Below, piece by piece: positions 57,189 through 64,000 of a stretch of 64,000 nt of DNA. Position 1 is the first letter of the stretch; each line of letters begins with the position of its first letter. The stretch is from Nibricoccus aquaticus. GTDB taxonomy: Bacteria > Verrucomicrobiota > Verrucomicrobiia > Opitutales > Opitutaceae. The stretch is taken from the NCBI RefSeq assembly GCF_002310495.1, contig NZ_CP023344.1:3613501-3677500 (forward strand), written 5' to 3'. The notes below the pieces were generated by a model, which saw nothing but the letters and a program-made list of their open reading frames with translations, had not been told where the DNA came from and did no database searches. The translations under genes were made by a program, and so were the position numbers.

Positions 57189-58300
57189 GCGGCTCCAGCA
57201 AGCCGAGCATGACACGCGCGACTTCGCTCTTTCTGGATGTGCTGAGGTTGGCGGCGGCGCTGGTGGTTTTTTTCGCGCACACGACGAACTATTGGAATCC
57301 CGCGATGATGGGGCCGATGCAGGTGTGGGCGCATGATGCGGTGATCGTTTTTTTTGTGCTGTCGGGGTATGTGATCGCGCACACGACGCGCGATGGGGCA
57401 AGGGACGCGCGGCAGTACACGGTGGCTCGGTTGTCTAGGCTCTACTCGGTGGTGGCTCCGGCGTTGGTGCTGACTTGTTTCCTTTGGCTCGCGGGGCGCG
57501 GGTTGGAAGCGGAGTTTTATGCGGGTTACGAGCGGGCTTATCCTTGGGTGCGATTCGCCGCCTCGTCGGTGTTTTTGAATGAAGTCTGGATGCTGGAGCT
57601 TTCGCCGCCGACGAACACGCCGTTTTGGTCGCTCGGTTACGAGGCGTGGTACTACTTGTTTTTCGGGGTGGCGCTGTACGTGAAATCGAAGCGGGCGAGG
57701 TGGGGATGGCTGATTGTCGGCGCGTTGCTAGCTGGGCCCAATGTGTTGATGTTGCTGCCGGTGTGGCTGGTGGGAGTTGCGGCTTACAACTGGAGGGATC
57801 GAGGATCACTTTTGCGCGGTTGGGCGATGTCGGGCCTAGTCGGGGCGGTGGCTGCGACGTGGGCGGTGCTGCGGTATTTGCCGGACTGGCCGGGGACGGC
57901 CGGTGAGCATCCGTGGTATTTCGCGGGTGCGGCGGTGAGCGATTTGATCGGCGGATTGGGATGGGCTGCGATCATTTGGTTTTTCAACCGGGCTTTCGTG
58001 GGAGTGAATGTGATAACGGTGGTTTACCGCCCGGTGCGCTGGCTGGCGGGGCACACATTCTCACTATACCTGTATCATGCGCCGCTGGTGATTTTGGCGT
58101 CGGCAATGTTTCCTCCTTTCACCGTGAAGGGAGCTGAGTGGGTACCGATCATGGTGATCTTGATCGTGGTGTATATTATGGGTGCGGTGACTGAGTCGCA
58201 GCGTCATCGCTGGGAGGCGTTGTTTGGGTGGATTTGGGATCGGTTGATTAAGCGGGGCTCGAGTATTTCGCAGCCTGTCGATCAACCGCTGACTGGCTGA
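57185..58300 (+). CDS. Acyltransferase-3 family membrane protein
   Basis: 371 aa with about ten TM helices. N-terminus SLFLDVLRLAAALVVFFAHT carries the family Arg and His (RLAAALVVFFAH), and FFVLSGYVIAHTTRD is the second conserved motif. Members O-acetylate exported glycans. GTG 57185 overlaps the cyclase stop (GTGA); ATG 57209 is an alternative start. Translationally coupled to the c-di-AMP cyclase gene. Confidence 0.9.
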   Translation: MSGSSKPSMTRATSLFLDVLRLAAALVVFFAHTTNYWNPAMMGPMQVWAHDAVIVFFVLSGYVIAHTTRDGARDARQYTVARLSRLYSVVAPALVLTCFLWLAGRGLEAEFYAGYERAYPWVRFAASSVFLNEVWMLELSPPTNTPFWSLGYEAWYYLFFGVALYVKSKRARWGWLIVGALLAGPNVLMLLPVWLVGVAAYNWRDRGSLLRGWAMSGLVGAVAATWAVLRYLPDWPGTAGEHPWYFAGAAVSDLIGGLGWAAIIWFFNRAFVGVNVITVVYRPVRWLAGHTFSLYLYHAPLVILASAMFPPFTVKGAEWVPIMVILIVVYIMGAVTESQRHRWEALFGWIWDRLIKRGSSISQPVDQPLTG

Positions 58301-58361
58301 AGTTTAGAGTTGCGCGAGGCGATGGCGGGAGGTTTCTTCGACCTTTCAACCTTTTATAACC

Positions 58362-58526
58362 ATGCAAGAAGTCGTCACCCTGGAATGCACCGAAGCCAAG
58401 AAAGAGGGTAAGCCTGTTTCGCGCTACCTCACCAAGCGCAACAAGAAGACCGTCACGGAGCGCATCGAGAAGAAGAAGTACAATCCCTTCCTCAAGCGCC
58501 ACACGCTGCACAAAGAGATCAAGTAA
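58362..58526 (+). CDS. rpmG: 50S ribosomal protein L33
   Basis: 54 aa: [46 protein letters not shown]. The C-terminal [15 protein letters not shown] pattern is diagnostic. It has a single Cys (position 9) and no CxxC pairs, so it is the zinc-independent form. Followed by a strong terminator. Confidence 0.95.
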   Translation: MQEVVTLECTEAKKEGKPVSRYLTKRNKKTVTERIEKKKYNPFLKRHTLHKEIK

Positions 58527-58550
58527 TCACCTGACCTCGCGTCACTTTCA

Positions 58551-58581
58551 AAGCCCGTCTGCTAAGCAGCCGGGCTTTTTT
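58551..58581 (+). terminator. Terminator after rpmG
   Basis: Stem AAGCCCG/CGGGCTT with an inner CTGCT/AGCAG pairing, then T6, 24 bp after the rpmG stop. Confidence 0.9.
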
Positions 58582-58592
58582 ATGGCCGCAAC

Positions 58593-58847
58593 CTAGGGTT
58601 TGGCGGGAGAGGAAGGCGGAGTTGCGGGCGTACTCTGAGAGCGGCGGGCGGAGCGCCACGCCTCGCGGTGCTTGCGAATCCAATCGAGAAGTGCGCGCTC
58701 GAAACCGATGTCATGTCCGAGGCGTTCGGACTCGATCCATTTGTGACGGAGGATCTCTTCCCGCTCGGCGAGGAATTCTTGATAAAGGCTGGATTGCTTT
58801 ACGAAGTCCCGGGACGGTTCGGACGGTTTGAGGGAAGTGTCGGTCAT
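58593..58847 (-). CDS. Small charged protein, function unknown
   Basis: 84 aa, no signal or TM segment. Central core YQEFLAEREEILRHKWIESERLGHDIGFERALLDWIRKHREAWRS looks helical and conserved-like; I have a faint sense of similar motifs in other bacterial small proteins but cannot name the family. The C-terminus is Pro/Ser-rich. ATG 58847 chosen over an upstream GTG at 58856. Its stop lies 12 bp beyond the rpmG terminator, with which it converges. Confidence 0.7.
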   Translation of the reverse strand: MTDTSLKPSEPSRDFVKQSSLYQEFLAEREEILRHKWIESERLGHDIGFERALLDWIRKHREAWRSARRSQSTPATPPSSPAKP

Positions 58848-58856
58848 GGCTACCAC

Positions 58857-59231
58857 GGCGATGGCTTAGGTTAAGTGGATGCTAGAATCGGGTTGTGGCG
58901 ACTGCCGGCGGGCATTTTCGCCAATTTATAAAACGATCCCCGCTGCATAGGGGAATTACCGGGAGTGACTGACTTCGAAAACGCTGTGCGAGCGGATGCG
59001 AAGTGGAGTGTAGCAAAAGAGGGCATGCTTGCGTTCGTAGTGTCTGCTTGCGGACAGGAATCCGCCAGGACAGTTGCCGAGGTAAGCGTCATGTTTCTGA
59101 CACGAAACGTAGGTTCGTGATAATGCCTGTCAACCCCGCGAAAAGCGCCGGGGGATTTATCGGAAAACGGCTGGCTAATTACAGCCAATCTGGAAGCCGC
59201 CGGGTGAGGCGAAATCCTCAGCGGTGTTTCA
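58857..59231. other. 375-bp gap without an identified gene
   Basis: Between two minus-strand genes (the 84-aa protein and mrp). Both strands have only short, composition-driven open frames. There are short hairpins (GGCTG...CAGCC near 59170) and a less GC-rich composition than the flanks, but no tRNA, riboswitch or REP element that I can recognise. It should hold the promoter of the 84-aa protein gene; a small RNA is possible. Confidence 0.5.
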
Positions 59232-60314
59232 TCAGCCGTTCGTGACTGGCGCAGGTTTGCGGAGGCGGGCGAGCAACGTTTCGCCGATATCGCGGAATGT
59301 CCGGGCGGCAGGGCTGTCTGGCTGGCTGACGACGATCGGGATGCCGGTGTCGCCGCCCGCGCGGATCTCGGGGATGAGCGGCACCTGGCCGAGCAGGGAT
59401 GTGCCGAGAGTATCGGCGGTCTTCGCTCCGCCGCCTTCGCCGAAGAGCGCGTGGCGATTGCCGGCGGGATCGACGAAGTAGCTCATGTTTTCCGCGACGC
59501 CGAGGATGGGGACGTTGACCTTTTGGAACATGAGTCCGCCTTTGCGCGCGATCTGGGTGGCGGCAAGTTGTGGCGTGGTGACAAGCACGGCGCCGTCGAG
59601 CGGGAGCGTTTGAACGAGCGAAAGTTGAGCGTCGCCGGTGCCGGGCGGGAGATCGACGAGGAGGACATCGAGTTCGCCCCACTTCACGTTTTGGACGAAT
59701 TGCTGGATGGTCTTCATGATCATCGGGCCGCGCCAGACGACGGGGGTGTTGTCGTCCACGAGGAAGCCCATGCTCATGACTTTCACGCCGTGGTTTTCGA
59801 GTGGTATGATGGAGTCGCCCTCGACTGTGGGGCGGCCATTGATGCCGATCATCAGTGGCACGGACGGACCGTAGATGTCGCAATCCATCAGGCCAACACG
59901 ACCGGGGCGGCCTTGCGCGGTGAGAAGTTGAGCGAGGGCGCAGGCGAGGTTGACGGAGAAGGTGGATTTGCCGACGCCGCCTTTGCCGGAGGCGATGGCG
60001 ACGGAGTTGGTGATGCCGGCGGGTTTGCCTCCGGCGAGATTGCCGCCACCTGCGGCGGGTGTGGCGGGCTTCGGTGCGGTGACGGCGACGTCGATCAAGG
60101 TCGCGTTGATGCCGGGCTGGGCGCGCAGGCATTTGTCGACTTCGTTTTTGAGATGAAGCGGGATCTTCGGATCGGCGGTATTGAGCGCGAGCGAGACTTT
60201 GGCGACGCCGTCCGCGAAGGCGGCTGAGCGGACGAGTCCGAACGACACGATGTCACGGCTGAAGCCGGGATACTTCACTTGCTTGAGAATCTCTTTGATC
60301 GAGTCGGGAGTCAC
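59232..60314 (-). CDS. mrp: Mrp/ApbC-family P-loop ATPase (Fe-S carrier type)
   Basis: 360 aa. N-terminal MIP18-like domain (residues 1-80), deviant Walker A GKGGVGKSTFSVNLACAL (110-127), GLMDCDIYGPSVPLM, and LVDLPPGTGDAQLSL. At the position where many Mrp/ApbC proteins have the CxxC iron-sulfur ligands after ENMSYF, this one reads VDPAGNRHALFGEGGG, with no Cys. Some Bacteroidetes homologues also lack it. It may still be a scaffold, or it may carry clusters differently. Confidence 0.92.
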   Translation of the reverse strand: MTPDSIKEILKQVKYPGFSRDIVSFGLVRSAAFADGVAKVSLALNTADPKIPLHLKNEVDKCLRAQPGINATLIDVAVTAPKPATPAAGGGNLAGGKPAGITNSVAIASGKGGVGKSTFSVNLACALAQLLTAQGRPGRVGLMDCDIYGPSVPLMIGINGRPTVEGDSIIPLENHGVKVMSMGFLVDDNTPVVWRGPMIMKTIQQFVQNVKWGELDVLLVDLPPGTGDAQLSLVQTLPLDGAVLVTTPQLAATQIARKGGLMFQKVNVPILGVAENMSYFVDPAGNRHALFGEGGGAKTADTLGTSLLGQVPLIPEIRAGGDTGIPIVVSQPDSPAARTFRDIGETLLARLRKPAPVTNG

Positions 60315-60433
60315 GTTGTTCAGGTGTCGCTGGAGTTTTTGAAGACGATGGAAGTTTTGACGTTGTTATGACTCGCGCGGCTGTAAATAGAAATGCCGGA
60401 ACCTCACTCACTGTTTAGCATCCCTTTCTTTCC

Positions 60434-61612
60434 ATGCAAAAATTCCTCACTGTTTTCGCCGCGCTCATCGGGCTGGTGGTGGCGTCAGCAACTTCACGTG
60501 CGCAAGGCGCTCCGGATATTGGCCCGATCAATGTGGCTGGTGCCAATACCATCGCCGTCTCGATTTCCGGGGAAGGCGAATTGGCGTCGCTGGCGCGCAA
60601 GGCATTCGATGTTCACGGCCGGTACCGCGTGGTCGCCAGCGGTGGTGCGTTCGACATCGGATTTGCGAGTGTTTCTCCCACGCAGGTGCGTGTGGATATA
60701 CGCAAAGGTGGCGCGGTGGCACTGAGTCAGACAGTGAGTGGCGCGAACACGCGTAATGCGCTTTACCGCGCGGCTGATGTGGCGGTGAAGGCGACGAGTG
60801 GCGGGCTGAATGGTTTTTTCGCCTCGAAGCTGGCCTTCGTGAGCAATCGCAGCGGCTCGGACGAAATTTACGTGAGCGATCTCTTTCTCGGTGATGCGAC
60901 GGCGGTAACTCAGCAGAAGTCGAATGTGCTGTCGCCACGTTGGTCGCCCGATGGCACGCGTTTGGTCTACACCAGTTTTTTTAAGTCGGGCTTTCCGGAC
61001 ATCTTCGTCATCGATCTGGCAGCGCGGCGTTGGAATGTGTTCGTGAGTATGAAGGGGACCAACAGCGGCGCGCGTTTCAGCCCTGACGGTTCTCAAGTGG
61101 CCATGGTGCTGAGCGGGGGTGGAAATCCCGACATCTACGTGAGCAACTCTCAGGGCAAAGGGATTTCCAAGCGCACGAACTCTGCGGGCGTGAAGTCATC
61201 GCCATGTTTCTCGCCGGATGGTTCTCGCATCGTTTATGCAGGCGAGCCTGGTCCGCAGCTTTATGTGATGCCGGCCTCGGGTGGCACGGCTCAGCGTGTG
61301 ACCAATGGCGGCAGCACGTACTGCGCGGAGCCGGATTGGAGCCGCGCTGATCCCAACAAGATTGTGTTCACGATGCGTGATGGGAAACGTTTCCAGATTG
61401 GGGTGCTCGATCTCCGCACCGGACAGAGCAAAAAGGTGTCGGCTGCACCATTCGATGCCGTCGAGCCGTCGTGGCTGGATGATGGACGGCATGTGGTTTA
61501 CACGGCTCGCTCGGCGAACAACCGGCGTCTCTGCATTCTCGATACCGAGACGGGGAAATCGACGCCTATCGCTTCAGTCTCGTCGGAGAAGGGCAGTCCG
61601 TGGCTGCAATGA
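60434..61612 (+). CDS. TolB-like periplasmic beta-propeller protein
   Basis: 392 aa. Signal peptide MQKFLTVFAALIGLVVASATSRAQ. The first ~130 residues resemble the TolB N-terminal domain; the rest has at least five PD40/WD40-like repeats, visible as SPRWSPDGTRLVYTSF, GARFSPDGSQVAMVL, SPCFSPDGSRIVYAG, EPDWSRADPNKIVFT and EPSWLDDGRHVVYTA. Cell-envelope function with Pal/TolA partners would be expected, but tolQRA and pal are not adjacent. Ends at a good terminator. Could be a TolB paralogue. Confidence 0.85.
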   Translation: MQKFLTVFAALIGLVVASATSRAQGAPDIGPINVAGANTIAVSISGEGELASLARKAFDVHGRYRVVASGGAFDIGFASVSPTQVRVDIRKGGAVALSQTVSGANTRNALYRAADVAVKATSGGLNGFFASKLAFVSNRSGSDEIYVSDLFLGDATAVTQQKSNVLSPRWSPDGTRLVYTSFFKSGFPDIFVIDLAARRWNVFVSMKGTNSGARFSPDGSQVAMVLSGGGNPDIYVSNSQGKGISKRTNSAGVKSSPCFSPDGSRIVYAGEPGPQLYVMPASGGTAQRVTNGGSTYCAEPDWSRADPNKIVFTMRDGKRFQIGVLDLRTGQSKKVSAAPFDAVEPSWLDDGRHVVYTARSANNRRLCILDTETGKSTPIASVSSEKGSPWLQ

Positions 61613-61641
61613 TCTTTCTGATCGGCGGCAGGGTTTAAGTG

Positions 61642-61670
61642 AAACGCGGTCCAAGTGACCGCGTTTTTTT
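61642..61670 (+). terminator. Terminator after the TolB-like gene
   Basis: Perfect 10-bp stem AAACGCGGTC/GACCGCGTTT, 5-nt loop, then T-run to 61670. Confidence 0.92.
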
Positions 61671-61677
61671 GTGCATG

Positions 61678-61708
61678 AAAAAGCCGCGCCGGAATCAGGC
61701 GCGGCTTT
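61678..61708 (-). terminator. Terminator after sodB
   Basis: 11-bp stem AAAGCCGCGCC/GGCGCGGCTTT with a 7-nt loop; on the minus strand a T5 run follows. It faces the TolB-like terminator in this convergent gap. Confidence 0.88.
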
Positions 61709-61752
61709 GAAGATAAGGTCCGGCGCATTTAGCCGGAAGCCCTGTGATTCGT

Positions 61753-62388
61753 TCAGGCCGAGGCGGCGACGAAGTTTTTCTCGGCGGCGTCCCAATCGAC
61801 GACGTTCCAGAAGGCGGCGATGTAGTCGGGGCGGCGGTTCTGGAAGTTCAGGTAGTAAGCGTGCTCCCAGACATCGAGGCCGATGACAGGTTTACCCTCG
61901 ATCGTGGTGGTGACGGCTTTGCCCATGAGCGGGCTGTCCTGATTGGCGGTGGAGCCGACAGCGAGTTTCTTGTCTGTGCCGACGTAGAGCCAGGCCCAGC
62001 CGGAGCCGAAGCGGGTCGTAGCGGCTTTGGTGAACTCTTCTTTGAATTTATCGAAGCTGCCGAAAGTGGCGTTGATCGCATCGGCAAGTTTGCCTTTCGG
62101 AGCGCCGCCTTTGCCTGGACCGAGGATGGTCCAGAAGAAGGCGTGGTTGCTGTGGCCACCGGCGTTATTGCGGATACCGCCGCGGATGGCGTCAGGAACT
62201 TTGCTCAGGTCAGCGATGAGCGCATTGACGTCGAGCGCGGCGAGAGCGGGGTGATCCTTGAGGAGATTGTTGGCGTTGGTGATGTATGCCTGGTGGTGCT
62301 TGCCGTGATGGATTTCCATCGTCTTCGCATCGATGTGCGGAGCGAGAGCGTCGAGGGCGTAAGGCAGTTTCGGGAGTTCGTAGGCCAT
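61753..62388 (-). CDS. sodB: Fe/Mn superoxide dismutase
   Basis: 211 aa. Metal ligands H27 (MEIHHGKHH), the second His in [10 protein letters not shown], and Asp/His in [18 protein letters not shown]. The Trp-rich GSGWAWLYV stretch is canonical. Fe versus Mn preference cannot be decided safely from the sequence. No signal peptide, so cytoplasmic. ATG 62388 ([10 protein letters not shown]) is the family start; upstream codons are not conserved. Own terminator downstream. Confidence 0.95.
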   Translation of the reverse strand: MAYELPKLPYALDALAPHIDAKTMEIHHGKHHQAYITNANNLLKDHPALAALDVNALIADLSKVPDAIRGGIRNNAGGHSNHAFFWTILGPGKGGAPKGKLADAINATFGSFDKFKEEFTKAATTRFGSGWAWLYVGTDKKLAVGSTANQDSPLMGKAVTTTIEGKPVIGLDVWEHAYYLNFQNRRPDYIAAFWNVVDWDAAEKNFVAASA

Positions 62389-62514
62389 GATGATGAGGAG
62401 GAGTGTGGTGGTTTTGTTGAGATGCTGGTGAACGAGTAAGTGTGGATACGGCTGCGTCAACTGGTGCGGGAAGAAAGCTTTTCGCGCGGCTGATCGCCGT
62501 GTGGGAAAATCCGA

Positions 62515-63618
62515 TTAGTTATTAAAGCGGAAGAGCGTCACGTCGCCGTCCTGGAAGACATACTCTTTTCCTTCGATGCGGTATTTGCCCGCTTCGCGTG
62601 CGGCGGCGGTGCTGCCGAGGCGCGTGAGGTCGGCGTAGGAGACGACTTCGGCTTTGATGAAACCTTTTTCGAAGTCAGTGTGGATCACGCCGGCGGCTTG
62701 AGGAGCCTTCCAGCCCTTCTTGATCGTCCACGCGCGGACTTCTTTTTCGCCGGCGGTGAAATAGGTCTGCAAACCGAGCAGCGTATAGGTGGCGCGGATG
62801 AGCGTCGAAACACCCGAATCGTCGACGCCGAGATCTTTGAGGAAGCCCTTGGCCTCTTCGGGCGAGAGGTCGATGAGCTCGGCTTCGATGCGCGCACTAA
62901 TAGGAACGTAAGCGGCTTCGTGGTGGGCTTTGACGAACTCGGCGACTTTTTGGACGAAGGGATTTTGCTCGGCCGTGGCGAGATCGCTTTCGGCGACGTT
63001 GCACGCGTAGATGACGGGTTTGGCGCTGAGGAGTTGGAAAAGGTTGAGCAGCTTTTTCTCGTCGTCGGTGGCGGGGAGAATGTTGGCCGGCTTGTTTTCG
63101 TTAAGGTGCGGCTTGAGGCGCTCGAGCAGCGCGATCTCGATGATCGCCTCTTTGTCGCCGGACTTGGCCTTCTTCTGGGTTTTGTCGATGCGCTTGGTGA
63201 CGGCATCGAGGTCGGCGAGGATGAGCTCTGTAGTGATAACCTCGATATCACGCACGGGGTCGACGTTGCCCATCGTGTGGAGGATGTCGCCGTCTTCGAA
63301 GCAGCGCACGACGTGGACGATAGCGTCGGTCTCGCGGATGTTTGCGAGGAACTGATTGCCGAGACCTTCGCCCTGGCTCGCACCTTTGACGAGGCCGGCG
63401 ATATCCACGAATTCCATGGCGGCGGGAATCACGACGTTGGTCTTGGCGATCTTTTGGAGAACGTAGGCGCGCTCGTCGGGCACGGTGACGACGCCCACAT
63501 TGGGATCGATCGTGCAGAACGGATAGTTCGCGGCCTCGGCCTTGCGGGAGCGGGTGAGGGCGTTGAAGAGAGTGGACTTGCCTACGTTGGGGAGGCCGAC
63601 GATGCCTGCTTTGAGCAT
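62515..63618 (-). CDS. ychF: Redox-regulated ATPase YchF (OLA1 family)
   Basis: 367 aa. P-loop GLPNVGKST (G1), DPNVGVV switch region, FVDIAGLVKGASQGEGLGNQFL (G3), NVAES (G4-like) and a C-terminal TGS domain ending FEKGFIKAEVVSYADL...EGKEYVFQDGDVTLFRFNN. Binds ATP in preference to GTP in this family. ATG 63618 begins MLKAGIVGLPNVGKS; the upstream open frame is not conserved. Divergent from rpsP. Confidence 0.96.
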   Translation of the reverse strand: MLKAGIVGLPNVGKSTLFNALTRSRKAEAANYPFCTIDPNVGVVTVPDERAYVLQKIAKTNVVIPAAMEFVDIAGLVKGASQGEGLGNQFLANIRETDAIVHVVRCFEDGDILHTMGNVDPVRDIEVITTELILADLDAVTKRIDKTQKKAKSGDKEAIIEIALLERLKPHLNENKPANILPATDDEKKLLNLFQLLSAKPVIYACNVAESDLATAEQNPFVQKVAEFVKAHHEAAYVPISARIEAELIDLSPEEAKGFLKDLGVDDSGVSTLIRATYTLLGLQTYFTAGEKEVRAWTIKKGWKAPQAAGVIHTDFEKGFIKAEVVSYADLTRLGSTAAAREAGKYRIEGKEYVFQDGDVTLFRFNN

Positions 63619-63755
63619 AAGGCGCGGACGTTCGCGGTGCTCATGAAACCGGTCAAGCCCGCAACAAAGCCCATGTCGGCTCTTGACAAGGGTAGGGCAC
63701 GCCGGTGAATTCCTCGGCTTTTCCAAAAACGTAACCGTCTCGAAAACCATTTCAC

Positions 63756-64000
63756 ATGGCCCTCAAAATCCGTCTCTCGCGCATCGGCGCCGTCCATAAA
63801 CCCATCTACCACGTCGTTGTGGCTGAAGCCCGTTCCCGCCGTGATGGTTCACCTGTCGAGCTTCTCGGCACCTACACTCCCCAGTCCAAGAGTCAGCCGC
63901 TCATCCTTGACCTCGCTCGCGCTGAGTACTGGTTGAGCAAGGGTGCAGTCGCCACCGATACCGCTCGTGGCCTGATCAACAAAGCCAAGAAGGCCGCTCC
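63756..64000 (+). CDS. rpsP: 30S ribosomal protein S16 (truncated by window end)
   Basis: 81 complete codons: MALKIRLSRIGAVHKPIYHVVVAEARSRRDG, then VELLGTYTPQ and AEYWLSKGAVATDTARGLINKAKKA. This is the typical N-terminal three-quarters of S16. rimM, trmD and rplS, which usually follow, would lie beyond the window. Confidence 0.95.
   Translation, partial: MALKIRLSRIGAVHKPIYHVVVAEARSRRDGSPVELLGTYTPQSKSQPLILDLARAEYWLSKGAVATDTARGLINKAKKAA

Noticed and set aside
58871-59188. 105-codon minus-strand frame in the 375-bp gap
   Set aside because: No signal, domain, RBS or codon bias; composition looks random.

Overview
The window is a gene-dense, GC-rich bacterial chromosome segment made mostly of housekeeping genes. 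Gene content and style suggest a Gram-negative Verrucomicrobiota bacterium, probably Opitutaceae-like. The main clues are weak or absent Shine-Dalgarno sequences, a GH53 galactanase with a Verrucomicrobia-style C-terminal calcium-loop region, the dnaK-groES-groEL arrangement and outer-membrane genes (porin, TonB C-terminus, TolB-like protein). The taxonomic call is an inference from family resemblance; no rRNA operon is present.

Layout. 0.1-9.6 kb is a urea module on the + strand: an outer-membrane barrel protein, the five-gene urea ABC importer urtABCDE, then urease subunits ureABC; no urease maturation genes follow. 9.7-13.5 kb has queA, a secreted GH53 galactanase, tRNA-Thr(CGT) and a LON-domain protein. 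13.7-17.8 kb is the chaperone cluster dnaK-groES-groEL. 18-26 kb holds a CE7-type esterase, a three-repeat protein of unknown function, an HDOD protein, a CNNM/CorC-type membrane protein, a RelE/ParE-like toxin-antitoxin pair followed by a kinase-fold protein, and a HAD phosphatase. 26-35 kb has aroE, a so-called 3-methyladenine glycosylase, a Sel1-TonB protein, a membrane protein with two cNMP-binding domains and an apparently dead M50 protease core, a response regulator, a Y-family polymerase, a phosphodiesterase and a YgjP-like metallopeptidase.

35-47.5 kb has a hybrid histidine kinase with an ethylene-receptor sensor domain, an FKBP, moaA, a TlpA-like thioredoxin, a plant CslA/CslC-like GT2 synthase, a LysR regulator, the PLP homeostasis protein YggS, and the rod-shape cluster mreB-mreC-mreD-mrdA. 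47.7-58.3 kb has a Kef-type antiporter, tatA, rpoD-dnaG, a DUF362-like protein, a lone nuoA, a PTS EIIA-diadenylate cyclase fusion and an acyltransferase. 58.3-64 kb has rpmG, a small unknown protein, mrp, a TolB-like protein, sodB, ychF and the start of rpsP.

Most noteworthy are the EIIA-diadenylate cyclase fusion near a potassium antiporter with two RCK_C domains, the ethylene-receptor-like kinase with every known ethylene-site residue kept, the triple-repeat DUF4177-like protein, the pseudo-protease/cNMP protein, and at least five REP-like hairpin elements with GTRG-type headers. There is no CRISPR array, prophage or insertion sequence. The + strand is G-rich across genes of both orientations, except for presumably highly expressed genes that prefer C-ending codons.
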